From NCBI RefSeq assembly GCF_024499055.1, contig NZ_CP071249.1, positions 2,349,001 through 2,413,000 of the forward strand: a DNA stretch of 64,000 nt, read 5' to 3'. The DNA is from Turicibacter bilis (lineage in GTDB: Bacteria; Bacillota_I; Bacilli_A; MOL361; Turicibacteraceae). Both the position numbers and the translations under genes were made by a program. Under the pieces are notes generated by a model that saw nothing but the letters and a program-made list of their open reading frames with translations, did no database searches and was not told the origin of the DNA. Below are positions 34,053 to 43,339 of this stretch, piece by piece. Numbering within the stretch: position 1 is the stretch's first letter; the number at the start of each line of letters is the position of its first letter.

Positions 34053-35731
34053 TAAAAATTGAGAATTTGTGTTTTACTTACCCTGGTGCCGATCAACCTC
34101 AATTAAATGAGGTTGATCTTGAGATTAAACAAGGGGACTTCGTTGCGATTGTTGGGAATAATGGGTGTGGGAAATCAACACTTTGTAAGACGTTGAATGG
34201 ATTGATTCCGCACTATTTTTCTGGGGATTTTTCGGGTCATGTCTGGATTAATGAAAAAAATACGCAAGATTATAGTATTGGAGAATTAGCTCAAGAAATT
34301 GGCTACGTTTATCAAGATTTTGAAAATCAAATTGTTCGTCCAACAGTCTTAGATGAAGCTTCGTTTGCTTGTTTGAATTATGCCATGAAAGATTACATTG
34401 ATCGCGGTCGTGAAGCGCTTCAATTAACAGGACTTTATCATAAGGAAGAAGCCTATATTTGGCAATTAAGTGGAGGACAAAAACATTTATTAGCGTTAGC
34501 GGGAGCGATCGCACTTTCGCCTGGGATTGTTATTTTAGATGAACCGATTGCTCAATTAGATCCTCAACATGCCACGATGATTTATGAGTTATTAAAAAGA
34601 TTAAATGAAGAACAGAAGATGACGATCATCGTCATTGAGCATCACACGGAATTTATTGCTGATTATTGTCACGAAGTGATGATGATGAAGGATGGGCGTA
34701 TTGCTTGGAAATTACCAACAAAAGAGGCTTTAAATCGAATTGAAGAATTGCAAGGCATTCATGTCTTTCCGCCACAAGTTACATTAGCCTCTAAACAGGC
34801 GCATGAGTGTCAAAAAATTGAAGTTAATGGCCTTTATCCCATCAAAATAGAAGAGGCTGCACACTTATTTCAATCGAAACGTCTACAAAGAAGTTCAATC
34901 AAAAAATATGTTCGTCCAAGTGATGAATGTGTCATCGAGTTTTCAGATGTTCGCCACGAATATCGAGCGGTTAAAGGTGACAATAAGGTTGCGTTAAATC
35001 AGTTTAATTTGAATGTTTATAAAGGTGATAAAATTGCATTGATTGGAAACAATGGGGCAGGTAAATCAACGATTTTAAAATTAATGACTGGATTAATGAA
35101 ACCAAAAGAAGGTTCTGTTACTGTTTGTGATCACGATACAAGAGCCTTTAGTGCGGAACAGTTATCTTCGTATGTTTCATTAGTTTATCAAAATCCAGAG
35201 CAGATGTTTATTAAAGATAATATTTTTGATGATATTGCTTTTTCTATGAAACTAAGAGCTTATGAAGATTATGAACAACGAACTCAAGAACTTTTAAAAA
35301 TGTTTCGATTAGAAAACTTGCGTGACCGTGATGGGCGCTTGTTAAGTGGAGGCCAGATGCGTCGTGCCTCTTTAGCCATTGGGGTTGCTTTAGGACCAGA
35401 GGTCATTTTACTTGATGAGCCGACTGCTAATTTAGATATCGCCACACGACAAGAGATTATGAAAATTTTAAATGCCACAAAAGATGTCATGCAAACCGCG
35501 ATTATTGCGACACATGATATGCAACTGGTGGCTGAGTGGGCTGATCGAATTATTGTGTTAAATAATGGCTATATTATTGCAGATGGTAGCCGAGATGAGA
35601 TTTTTGGTAATCAACGAATTTGTAGACAAGCCGGAATTAGACCACCTGATATTTATTCATTAGCTAAGTTAGTCGATGATCGAATGAATTGTTATCATAT
35701 TGAACAATTTGTAGAGGCTTTGGAGGGGTAA
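34049..35731 (+). CDS. ECF-type double ABC ATPase
   Basis: 560 residues with two complete ABC domains in one chain. Domain 1 has Walker A GNNGCGKS, signature LSGGQ and Walker B IVILDEP. Domain 2 (from about residue 295) has GNNGAGKS, LSGGQMRRAS and VILLDEP, each followed by a switch His (IEHHTE and ATHDMQ). A and A' subunits are thus fused, as in YkoD-type energy-coupling modules. It energises transport with the adjacent EcfT-like and S subunits. The start overlaps the preceding stop (ATGATAA). Confidence 0.93.
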   Translation: MIKIENLCFTYPGADQPQLNEVDLEIKQGDFVAIVGNNGCGKSTLCKTLNGLIPHYFSGDFSGHVWINEKNTQDYSIGELAQEIGYVYQDFENQIVRPTVLDEASFACLNYAMKDYIDRGREALQLTGLYHKEEAYIWQLSGGQKHLLALAGAIALSPGIVILDEPIAQLDPQHATMIYELLKRLNEEQKMTIIVIEHHTEFIADYCHEVMMMKDGRIAWKLPTKEALNRIEELQGIHVFPPQVTLASKQAHECQKIEVNGLYPIKIEEAAHLFQSKRLQRSSIKKYVRPSDECVIEFSDVRHEYRAVKGDNKVALNQFNLNVYKGDKIALIGNNGAGKSTILKLMTGLMKPKEGSVTVCDHDTRAFSAEQLSSYVSLVYQNPEQMFIKDNIFDDIAFSMKLRAYEDYEQRTQELLKMFRLENLRDRDGRLLSGGQMRRASLAIGVALGPEVILLDEPTANLDIATRQEIMKILNATKDVMQTAIIATHDMQLVAEWADRIIVLNNGYIIADGSRDEIFGNQRICRQAGIRPPDIYSLAKLVDDRMNCYHIEQFVEALEG

Positions 35732-35732
35732 A

Positions 35733-36548
35733 ATGAAAGCAACTGAGAATATATTAGACAAGTTTTCGATTGATTATATTCGTAATCAAGTCTTAAAAAA
35801 TGCGTATGGAAATGATGATACATTTATTGCGAGTTTAGATCCTCGAACTTTATTATTATGGTATTTATTTTTTGGGGTCGTGCCTTGGTTTGTTGATGAT
35901 GTCAAGGTTTTACTAGCGTTATTTGCCTTTGTTATCATCACAACGAAGCTGGCCAAAACAGTTCCATTATTAATGTTTGTCTTTTGTTTAGGGATTTTAT
36001 CTCAAACGGGTTATTTGTTTATTATTTCTATTTTCTTTGGGGGAAATTTGGAAACTATTTTAGCTTTATTAGTTTTAAGTTTAAAAGTCGCCGTCGTCTC
36101 TTTAGCCTCAATTACTGTCTTTTCAGGAATGGATCCTGATAAATTAGCGAATGGGCTATTAGCCTTTGGGTGCCCCGATCAATTTTCATTTAGTATTTCT
36201 TTTGGATACCGAATTTTACCGTTAATTATGGAAGAATTTCAAAATATTATGTTATCATTTCGTTTACGTGGGACAACACCAGATTCAAAAGGGATTATTG
36301 GAAAGTTTCGTTTTTTAGCTTATCAAATTAAGGTTGCCATTTTATCCTTTTATCCTTTAATGCTAAATATGGCTAAGCGTTCAAGAACAACCGTTGAGGC
36401 ACTTGAGATGAAAGGTTATAAATATGCAATGAGTAACAAGGCGGTACGTCAAATGAAGTTATCACACCTGCAATTTACAAGTCGTGATTATTACTTTGCA
36501 TCAGCGTCGATTTTATATGTCGCCGTTGTATTTGCGATGACATTATAG
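35733..36548 (+). CDS. ECF transporter T component (EcfT-like)
   Basis: 271 residues. Helices at about 45-65, 68-90, 95-135 and near the C-terminus. The cytoplasmic coupling motif MEEFQNIMLSFRLRGTTPDS and a second one (MAKRSRTTVEALEMKG) correspond to the two Ala-Arg-Gly-type coupling helices of EcfT. The start is two bases after the ATPase stop, with GAGGGG in front. It transmits ATPase motion to the S component. Confidence 0.88.
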   Translation: MKATENILDKFSIDYIRNQVLKNAYGNDDTFIASLDPRTLLLWYLFFGVVPWFVDDVKVLLALFAFVIITTKLAKTVPLLMFVFCLGILSQTGYLFIISIFFGGNLETILALLVLSLKVAVVSLASITVFSGMDPDKLANGLLAFGCPDQFSFSISFGYRILPLIMEEFQNIMLSFRLRGTTPDSKGIIGKFRFLAYQIKVAILSFYPLMLNMAKRSRTTVEALEMKGYKYAMSNKAVRQMKLSHLQFTSRDYYFASASILYVAVVFAMTL

Positions 36549-36560
36549 GAGGATAAAAAC

Positions 36561-37376
36561 ATGAAAATTGATTTTCATACACATGGGAAATTAGCAAAGG
36601 GATTACCTTTTTCAACTTCATATACCATCAATTTATTTAAAGAGGCACGTGAGTTTGGATTAGATGCGATTTGTTTAACTGAACATTTTAATAGTCGAGG
36701 ATATCGTGATTTACTACAGTTTATTGTCAATCATTATCCATGTCTTGGAGATTGCTATGACGTCGAAGGATTGAAAGTTTTTATTGGCATGGAAGTTGAT
36801 ATCGAAGAATCAGGTCATGTATTAGTGATTGGAAATGTTAATGATATTTTAGCTATTCATGAACAGTTAGAAGATTATATGAGTGGCCCTAAGCAGTTAG
36901 ATTATGAAAGTTATATGCGAGGAGATTCATTTATTAAAGCCAGTGACTTAATGACACTTTGTAAAAAATATCCTGTCTTAGTAGGAGCTGCTCATGCAGT
37001 TCGAGAAGGAAGTAATATCAAGACATTAAGTGATGACGTGTTATCACAGTTTGATTTCTTTGATCTAAATGGAAAAGACTGCAGCAAAGATTTAGAAATG
37101 GAAGAAAAAATCAAGAAATTAGCAGCTCGTTTCAATAAGCCGGTCGTTGCTGGAAGTGATACGCACCAATGCTTGCAATATGGATGTATTTATAACGTAT
37201 TTGAGCGAGAATGTACGACAATTACAGAGATTCATGAAGAATTAAACGCCGGACGTTATGAGATTGAAATGCTTGACTATATTGCGTTTAAAGTGAAGTC
37301 GGCAAATTTATTAAAGAAATCATTAAAAATGATGTACGCGAAATGTGGAGAATATGTCTTAGAAGACATCGGATAG
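36561..37376 (+). CDS. PHP-domain phosphoesterase
   Basis: 271 residues. The metal-binding PHP motifs are DFHTHGKL (N-terminus), CLTEHFNSRGYR, VFIGMEVDIEESGHVLVIGN, and GAAHAVREGS with AGSDTHQ. The family includes histidinol phosphatases and other metal-dependent hydrolases. AGGAGG 12 bases before the ATG and tight spacing behind EcfT put it in the transporter operon. It might act on the transported compound or its phosphate; that link is inference. The C-terminal KSANLLKKSLKMMY tail is basic. Confidence 0.85.
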   Translation: MKIDFHTHGKLAKGLPFSTSYTINLFKEAREFGLDAICLTEHFNSRGYRDLLQFIVNHYPCLGDCYDVEGLKVFIGMEVDIEESGHVLVIGNVNDILAIHEQLEDYMSGPKQLDYESYMRGDSFIKASDLMTLCKKYPVLVGAAHAVREGSNIKTLSDDVLSQFDFFDLNGKDCSKDLEMEEKIKKLAARFNKPVVAGSDTHQCLQYGCIYNVFERECTTITEIHEELNAGRYEIEMLDYIAFKVKSANLLKKSLKMMYAKCGEYVLEDIG

Positions 37377-37448
37377 TTGCTCAATTAAATACCTTTCATC
37401 TATGCTAGATAAGTTTTTAACATTGCAAAAGGCTTTATCATAACTAGA

Positions 37449-37493
37449 CTTTAAAAATACCCTACCGAGAGTGGCTCGCTAGGGTATTTTTTA
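37449..37493 (+). terminator. Terminator of the ECF-PHP operon
   Basis: AAATACCCTA-CGAG pairs with CTCG-TAGGGTATTT, then TTT. The arms resemble the outer arms of SHE elements, but here both arms are fully complementary and no ATGG flank is seen. Confidence 0.85.
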
Positions 37494-37572
37494 TGAGTTC
37501 TTCCACTTTATGGTTATAAATGGAATATGTTTTGGTATAATGAAAAGATGTTTAAAGGAGGGACGATGAGTC

Positions 37573-37743
37573 ATGAATAAACCATTAATTCTAATGACCA
37601 TGCTCTGTTCATTGTTCGCCTTATTTTCTTATCGTGAAGAATACAAACAAGATGTAACGAAGAAAACAAGATTTCAATTGATTTTAGCATGTACCGTCGC
37701 CTTAATTCTCATTAATAGCTTTCTTTTGATCAGTCACGGATAA
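37573..37743 (+). CDS. Small membrane protein, 56 aa
   Basis: Two hydrophobic segments (LILMTMLCSLFALFSY and LILACTVALILINSFLLI) flank a charged loop, EEYKQDVTKKTR. AAAGGAGGGACGATGAG precedes it. It lies 15 bases upstream of another small membrane protein gene, so the two probably form an operon. No family recognised. Confidence 0.6.
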   Translation: MNKPLILMTMLCSLFALFSYREEYKQDVTKKTRFQLILACTVALILINSFLLISHG

Positions 37744-37758
37744 AAAGGAGAGAATGAA

Positions 37759-38031
37759 ATGAAAAATATCGTGATTTTTTTACTTTTAAGCATTGGCCTT
37801 ATCTTATTGCAAATTTATTTATCTAAAAAAATCTCTCGATTTTATGGACTTATTTTACCAAGCCTTACATTTATCCTATCTATCTTTACGGTATTAAACC
37901 TGATGTTGGTTGAGGGTGAAACTCTATTTCAATTCATCATTCAAGTGATTTATACACTGTTATTATGCAATTTACCAACATTTCTTTTTCTAGTGATTTA
38001 TTATCACTTTCATCAAAAAAATAAACGTTAA
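37759..38031 (+). CDS. Small membrane protein, 90 aa
   Basis: Three predicted helices (IVIFLLLSIGLILLQIYLSK, then GLILPSLTFILSIFTVLNLM, then FIIQVIYTLLLCNLPTFLFL) with a basic end HFHQKNKR. AAGGAGAGAATGA precedes the ATG. Hypothetical; paired with the 37573 gene. Confidence 0.65.
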   Translation: MKNIVIFLLLSIGLILLQIYLSKKISRFYGLILPSLTFILSIFTVLNLMLVEGETLFQFIIQVIYTLLLCNLPTFLFLVIYYHFHQKNKR

Positions 38032-38117
38032 CATGAAATTATGGTATTAAATGACTGAATCGTCGTATGTTAATGAAGTAGGATACATTAATTTTAAATA
38101 ATGAAAGAAGGTTAACG

Positions 38118-38936
38118 ATGGCAATTCAATTGATTTGTATTGATATGGATGGAACATTACTCATGAATCAGCACGACATTGCTTTAGTGGATCAAGAAGC
38201 GATTGAGTATGCACTTAATCAAGGCGTGCATGTGGCAATTACGACGGGACGTGTCTATAATTGTGCTCGATTATATGCTAAAAGAATTGGCTTACAAACG
38301 CCAATCATCGCATCAAATGGAGCCTTTATTGGTGGGGTAGAGGACGAGGTGATTTATCACAATCCACTGGATCTTCAAGATGTTCATGATTTCATGACAC
38401 TCACCCAAGAAGCAGGCGTTCTCTCGTATTTAACGGCTAATTTTGGCATTATCTCAACAGTGGAATTACCTGAAACAAATATTTATAAAGTTTTAAATCA
38501 AACGTTACCTGAAAGCGAAAAGATTAGTTTAAAGGTCATCTCATCATTAGAGGAACTGAGTCAGTATGAGCAGGACATTTTAAAAGGAGTTTGTATTGGT
38601 GAGGATCACTCACTTCTTGTTGAGTTAAAAGAAAAGCTAAAGAAAACTCATCCTCATTTAGAAGTCGTCTCTTCATGGAATGATAATTTTGAAATCATGA
38701 AAAAAGGAAGTTCTAAAGGAGAAGCCGTGCAACACTTAGCCAATTATTTAAATATTTCTTATGATGATGTGATGTGTATTGGTGATAGTGAAAATGACTT
38801 ATCGATGCTAAAAGTTGCTGGAGTGAGTGTCGCTATGGGAAATGCGACGCCTGAAGTCAAAGAACAGGCTGATTACATCACAGCTGATAATCAACACGGT
38901 GGAGTGGCACAAGCCATTTATCATTTTATCCAATAG
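38118..38936 (+). CDS. HAD-family Cof-type phosphatase
   Basis: 272 residues. HAD motif I is IDMDGTLL (nucleophile Asp9), motif II is TTGR, motif III Lys lies in KKGSSKGEAV, and motif IV is CIGDSENDLSML. The cap is of the Cof/IIB type. Acts on sugar phosphates or flavin/nucleotide phosphates in the cytoplasm; exact substrate unknown. AAAGAAGG precedes the ATG. Single gene with its own terminator. Confidence 0.93.
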   Translation: MAIQLICIDMDGTLLMNQHDIALVDQEAIEYALNQGVHVAITTGRVYNCARLYAKRIGLQTPIIASNGAFIGGVEDEVIYHNPLDLQDVHDFMTLTQEAGVLSYLTANFGIISTVELPETNIYKVLNQTLPESEKISLKVISSLEELSQYEQDILKGVCIGEDHSLLVELKEKLKKTHPHLEVVSSWNDNFEIMKKGSSKGEAVQHLANYLNISYDDVMCIGDSENDLSMLKVAGVSVAMGNATPEVKEQADYITADNQHGGVAQAIYHFIQ

Positions 38937-38938
38937 AA

Positions 38939-38992
38939 CTAAAAAAGATTAATCATAATGGAGATATCTCCATTCGATTAATCTTTTTTATG
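38939..38992. terminator. Bidirectional terminator
   Basis: AAAAAAGATTAATC and GATTAATCTTTTTT surround an inner palindrome AATGGAGATATCTCCATT. Confidence 0.9.
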
Positions 38993-39020
38993 AGTTGAAT
39001 TTATTCAGTGTAGGCGGTGT

Positions 39021-39797
39021 TTAAATCGGTTCTTCATTCTCTTTAGGCACAACTAAACGATCTCTAATAAATTTATTAATTGCGTCACAAATTTTTTCTT
39101 TTTCCTCAAAAAACGCCGCATGACCACTTTGATGTAATTTGAGTAGCTTAGAATCTTTAATGTGTTCGTTTAAGTAAGTCGCAAAATAATACGGACAAAT
39201 GACGTCATGAACGCCATGCATAATGAGTGTTGGCACTTGAATTTGATCCAAATCATCAAACAGTCGTTCTTCATCGAGTGCCAATAATGATTTAGCAGTT
39301 GCCCATCCAGAGGCTTCTAAACACATTGTATCGAACCAGTTGTCAGTCGAAGGATCGGCATAGCGATAAAACATCAGATTTCGGATGATGACAATGGCGC
39401 TCGGGCGATCGTTGTAAATCATCTCAATCCAATCACCTACTTGATCTCGCGAAAAACCGTAAAGCCAATCATCTGTTTGGACAAACGATGGCGCTGCACT
39501 TGATAATAAGCAAAGTTTTGAGACTCCATACCCTTGATATTTAGCCATGTAGCGAATGGCAATGGCAGCCCCCATCGAATGACCGACGAGTGTAATATCT
39601 TTTAAGTTCAACGCTTCAATGACCGCTTTAATATCAGAAGCCATTGTGTCATAATCATATCCATCAAATGGACGATCAGAGCGGCCGTATCCACGTAAAT
39701 CAACCGTTATACAACGATAACCAAATTCCATGAGATATTCCACTTCATATTCCCACATCTGATGATCTAAAGGCCATCCATGAATAAACAAGATCAC
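39021..39797 (-). CDS. Alpha/beta hydrolase
   Basis: 258 residues with the classic fold. The oxyanion-hole region is ILFIHGWPLDHQMW, the nucleophile elbow GHSMGAA (Ser about 74), the acid in MHGVHDVICP, and the catalytic His in KLHQSGHAAFFEE. The GTG start leaves almost no sequence before the first strand; relatives usually have about 20 more residues, but an upstream in-frame stop rules out extension beyond eight codons. Single gene facing the HAD gene. Substrate unknown. Confidence 0.88.
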   Translation of the reverse strand: MILFIHGWPLDHQMWEYEVEYLMEFGYRCITVDLRGYGRSDRPFDGYDYDTMASDIKAVIEALNLKDITLVGHSMGAAIAIRYMAKYQGYGVSKLCLLSSAAPSFVQTDDWLYGFSRDQVGDWIEMIYNDRPSAIVIIRNLMFYRYADPSTDNWFDTMCLEASGWATAKSLLALDEERLFDDLDQIQVPTLIMHGVHDVICPYYFATYLNEHIKDSKLLKLHQSGHAAFFEEKEKICDAINKFIRDRLVVPKENEEPI

Positions 39798-40066
39798 CTT
39801 CTCAACGTATTTGTTTCTTTACATTTTATGAAAAGACATGATTCGATATGAATCTTTTTTTAACATCCTTTATCAATTATGGATAAAAATAAAAGGACTT
39901 GCGTTTTGTTGCTTATTGTGACAAATGAATAAAGATCATTAAGGTATAATGTAAATAAAAGTAACACTTCATTTAACGTTTTGATAGGATCGCTTTTGAG
40001 CGTCTTGAATGAAAGAAGAAGTTGTGATACTGTTTATGATTAAGAAGCGAGCGAGGAGGTGATGAC

Positions 40067-40156
40067 ATGATAAATTGGATCGGATGGTTAACCTTATCAT
40101 TGATCTTAACATTAATTTTAGAAATGATTAAATGTAACTATTCAGCCACCAAGTAA
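40067..40156 (+). pseudogene. Small hydrophobic peptide gene cut by an insertion sequence
   Basis: After a strong GAGGAGGTGATGAC site the frame reads MINWIGWLTLSLILTLILEM then IK, and then enters the inverted repeat of the IS66-like element (CNYSATK) and stops. The native C-terminus is lost. One amphipathic or transmembrane helix remains, as in small type I toxin or holin-like peptides. Identity uncertain. Confidence 0.5.
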
Positions 40157-41781
40157 ACGAATTCCGTTTATTGGTGGTTTTGTTAATGATATGTAGCTCT
40201 CGTGAATAACTTACCTATTTATAAGATTTACGTTATAATATCCTTACTATTCCAACTTTAGAAGAAGGTGTCATCTTATGTCAGAATCTGAAATCATCAA
40301 AGTTTATCATGAAGGAATTCAATCCGTCATTACTTTAGTTCAAGGACTTTCCACTCAAATCTCTGATTTATCTCAAACGATTGAGAAACAAAATAAAATC
40401 ATTTCAGATTTAGATGCTCGCCTTAAAAAACTTGAAAAACAATCAAATAAAACAAGTCAAAACAGTAGTTTGCCTCCCTCAACCGATGGTTTTAAAAAGA
40501 CAAAAAGTTTGCGTCAACCTTCAAATAAAAAACCGGGTGGTCAAGTCGGACATCAAGGTTCAACCTTAAAAATGATAAAAGATCCGGATCATGTCGTCAC
40601 ACATCATCCGAAAATTTGCCGAGGGTGTGGGTGTTGTTTAGAAAACGTTGAACCTCAAAAAACGATTCGACGTCAAGTTTTTGATTTACCGAGATTAAGG
40701 CTTCAAGTCACTGAGCATCAATCTCAAATTAAAGTATGTCCTAACTGTCACTTTAAAAATGAAGGACTATTTCCGAAACATGTCACACAACCGACACAAT
40801 ATGGGCCACATTTAACAAGTGTATTAACTTATTTCAGTCACTATCAATTGATTCCTTTCAACCGTCTGAAACAATTGACTCAAGATATTTTCAAAGCGAC
40901 CATCAGCCAAGGAACACTGGTGAATATGACGAAACGATGTGATGAGTTATTAGAAACGACTGAAGCTTCAATCAAAGAAAATCTTTTGGCATCAAATCAT
41001 CTTCATTTAGATGAAACAGGCTGTTATGTCAATGGAAAGAGACACTGGCTTCACGTGACTTCAAATCAAAAATTCACGCATTACTTTGTTCATGAAAAGC
41101 GTGGCTCTCAAGCAATTGAAGCCAATGGCATTCTTCCCTCTTTCAAAGGAACCGTCATCCATGACCATTGGACCCCGTATTTTAAATATGATGATTGTAC
41201 GCATGCTTTATGTAACGTTCATCATTTAAGAGAGTTTAAAGGAATCATCGATTTTGAGAACCAACAGTGGGCAAAAAACATGACGAAATTATTACTTGAA
41301 GCTAAAACTTATTCAGAAGAGACGGAATATCCTTTACCCTTATCTAAAATACAGGAGTTTGAGAAACGATACCAACAAATCATCGAAGAGGGTTACCGTG
41401 AGAATCCTTTAAAACTGCATGAAAAGAATACGGATTCCGTTCGATTACTCAATCGTTTATCGAAACGACAAGAAGAAGTATTAGAATTTCTGTATCAAGT
41501 TGAAGTTCCGTTTGATAATAATTTAGCTGAGCGTGATGTCCGAATGACTAAAACTAAACAAAAAATATCCGGATGTTTCCGAACAGAAAAAGGTGCTCAT
41601 TGTTTCGCCCGAATCAGAGGTTTCATCTCTACTTGTCAAAAGCAAGGATTAAATATTATCGAAAGTATTGAAACCATTTTAATGGGAAATACGATTCAAT
41701 TTTCATAACATTCACAAGGAGTACTTCACTAAATGAGCACTCCTTTTTGTGATACTCTTTTCTACTAGGCTGAATAGTTAC
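40134..41781 (+). mobile_element. IS66-family element, ISBst12-type, copy 2
   Basis: Same 1648-bp length, same inverted repeats and same encoded protein as 29818-31465, in the opposite orientation. Together they enclose 8.7 kb holding the ECF operon, HAD and hydrolase genes. Confidence 0.93.
40278..41708 (+). CDS. IS66-family transposase TnpC (ISBst12 type)
   Basis: Protein identical over its 476 residues to the product of 29891-31321: coiled-coil start, KKPGGQVGHQG, zinc-finger-like cysteines and DDE core (HLDETGCYVNGK, TVIHDHWTPYF, NNLAERDVR). Intact. Identity between copies means very recent transposition or gene conversion. Confidence 0.95.
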   Translation: MSESEIIKVYHEGIQSVITLVQGLSTQISDLSQTIEKQNKIISDLDARLKKLEKQSNKTSQNSSLPPSTDGFKKTKSLRQPSNKKPGGQVGHQGSTLKMIKDPDHVVTHHPKICRGCGCCLENVEPQKTIRRQVFDLPRLRLQVTEHQSQIKVCPNCHFKNEGLFPKHVTQPTQYGPHLTSVLTYFSHYQLIPFNRLKQLTQDIFKATISQGTLVNMTKRCDELLETTEASIKENLLASNHLHLDETGCYVNGKRHWLHVTSNQKFTHYFVHEKRGSQAIEANGILPSFKGTVIHDHWTPYFKYDDCTHALCNVHHLREFKGIIDFENQQWAKNMTKLLLEAKTYSEETEYPLPLSKIQEFEKRYQQIIEEGYRENPLKLHEKNTDSVRLLNRLSKRQEEVLEFLYQVEVPFDNNLAERDVRMTKTKQKISGCFRTEKGAHCFARIRGFISTCQKQGLNIIESIETILMGNTIQFS

Positions 41782-41818
41782 AAAATATAATTATATTTGT
41801 CAATTAGGAGGTATTCAT

Positions 41819-42628
41819 ATGAAACAAACTAGAAGAGCAAGAATGGTAAATGAGACAAATGTAAATGTTAGTAAGGATTACTATAGTATTGGAAAGTTGA
41901 CTTCTGATATTACAGGTTTAAGTGAAGATAATTTATCGCATAGTTCGGAATCAAAAAATATTAGAAAGATGATTAATATAGTAGGATTATTCCTAAATAA
42001 TAGTAAAGAGGATTTAGGAATAATAAAGAATAAGTTACAAATTCCAGTAGAAGAATATCCTAAATATTTAGATTTTTATTCACGTCTGTACAATTCAGAA
42101 ATTGAAGGGCAGACAGTAAGCAAGTTGATGGAGAAGTCAAATTTAGGTGAAGAAATTGGGGATATTGAAATGATGAAGATAGGGATAATTTTTCAAGAGT
42201 TGATTAAAAAAGAATTTAAAAATGATCCGATATATCCAATCATTGATAGATGGATGGAAGATAGATTTAAAAACACGTATTTAGATGAAGCTAACAGAGT
42301 ATGGAATGACCTTAGTTCATTAATAGAAAAAAATATTGAAAATATTTCACAGATTTATAGTAGTGAAAGAAGGTTACAGGCCCTTAAAAGCTATAAAAAG
42401 GCCATTGTGAAGATTAGTGATATATTTATGAAGAATATTGAAAAAGAGTTGAAAGAAAGTCAAATAGCTCGTGATTTTGATGATATGCTTTTATTCCCGA
42501 AGGAGAAAAGAAGTATAGATGAAATTGAAGAAATGCGAAAGAGAGTATTAGAATTAGTTGCACCTGGAGATGAACAAAGTGCCGAGAGTATTCATAAATT
42601 TTTTAATAATTTAATAAATAACCAATAA
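41819..42628 (+). CDS. Hypothetical protein, 269 aa
   Basis: Mostly helical, highly charged soluble protein (SHSSESKNIRKMINIVGLFL, then LMEKSNLGEEIGDIEMMKIG, and a C-terminal RSIDEIEEMRKRVLELVAP). No membrane segment and no recognised domain. TTAGGAGG at 41805-41812 supports the ATG. It starts directly behind the IS66-like element, so its original promoter may be lost. A separate transcription unit from the replication genes, closed by its own terminator. Confidence 0.65.
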   Translation: MKQTRRARMVNETNVNVSKDYYSIGKLTSDITGLSEDNLSHSSESKNIRKMINIVGLFLNNSKEDLGIIKNKLQIPVEEYPKYLDFYSRLYNSEIEGQTVSKLMEKSNLGEEIGDIEMMKIGIIFQELIKKEFKNDPIYPIIDRWMEDRFKNTYLDEANRVWNDLSSLIEKNIENISQIYSSERRLQALKSYKKAIVKISDIFMKNIEKELKESQIARDFDDMLLFPKEKRSIDEIEEMRKRVLELVAPGDEQSAESIHKFFNNLINNQ

Positions 42629-42660
42629 AAAAACATGGATTATACCATGTTTTTTTTATT
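42626..42660 (+). terminator. Rho-independent terminator
   Basis: AAAAAACATGGATTATACCATGTTTTTTTT: the stop codon lies inside the A run. Confidence 0.9.
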
Positions 42661-42850
42661 ATGTAAAGAAAAAAATATTTATTTAAAGATTCCTCTGCTT
42701 AAGTATTGAGCTATTTTACAATAAATATGTAATCTGAAACAGATAGTGATTACAAAATGTTCTATGACAATTAGATGAATTGTGAAAAGTTTCTTAATTC
42801 TTATAGGACGTTAAATTTGATTTTATCATCATTATAGGAGGAGTTTACTT

Positions 42851-43300
42851 ATGAGTACAACAGATAATTACGTTAATTGGGATCAAGTTGAAGATGCATT
42901 TTATGAAAATTATACACTTGCTGATGGAACATATGAAGGAGTCACTAAATCATATTCCATCTTTATGTCAAAAAAAGATAAGACTCCAATGTTTTCACTT
43001 AAAGTATCAGTAGATAGTGAAGGAGGTAACTATGAAGTATCATATGTTACTAAGTTTAATTTTTATAATAAGCATCTAGAGAAGTTACTAGAAGTGTTTA
43101 ATATTGAGCTTATTTTAGGACAAAGACCTAATCTTGATGAATTATGTAACGTTCCTGTTGAGGTTGAAGTCAAAACCAATGGTGAGTTTAAAAATATAGT
43201 TTCAATCAAGAAACTTACAAAAACTTCAAGTAATGATATGTTAGACACAATTCTTGATTCTACAGATTGTGTAGATGTAGAGGATGATTTTTTTCTGTAA
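42851..43300 (+). CDS. DUF669-like phage/element protein, possible ssDNA-binding
   Basis: 149 residues, acidic. The N-terminal half LADGTYEGVTKSYSIFMSKK, then TPMFSLKVSVDSEGG, and a later LEVFNIELILG helix with VPVEVEVKTNGEFKNIVSIK have the order of strands seen in phage DUF669-type, OB-like proteins. The acidic tail (DCVDVEDDFFL) resembles the protein-interaction tail of SSB. AGGAGGAGTTT supports the start. It sits 39 bases before a primase/helicase gene, which fits a replication role. Assignment is by pattern. Confidence 0.6.
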   Translation: MSTTDNYVNWDQVEDAFYENYTLADGTYEGVTKSYSIFMSKKDKTPMFSLKVSVDSEGGNYEVSYVTKFNFYNKHLEKLLEVFNIELILGQRPNLDELCNVPVEVEVKTNGEFKNIVSIKKLTKTSSNDMLDTILDSTDCVDVEDDFFL

Positions 43301-43339
43301 AGTTTAGAATTATGAATTATGTTTAGAAGGGTGAGATGA

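Noticed and set aside
37449-37493. SHE element at the end of the ECF operon
   Set aside because: Arms resemble SHE outer arms, but it is one simple perfect stem with a T run and no ATGG flanks, so an ordinary terminator explains it.
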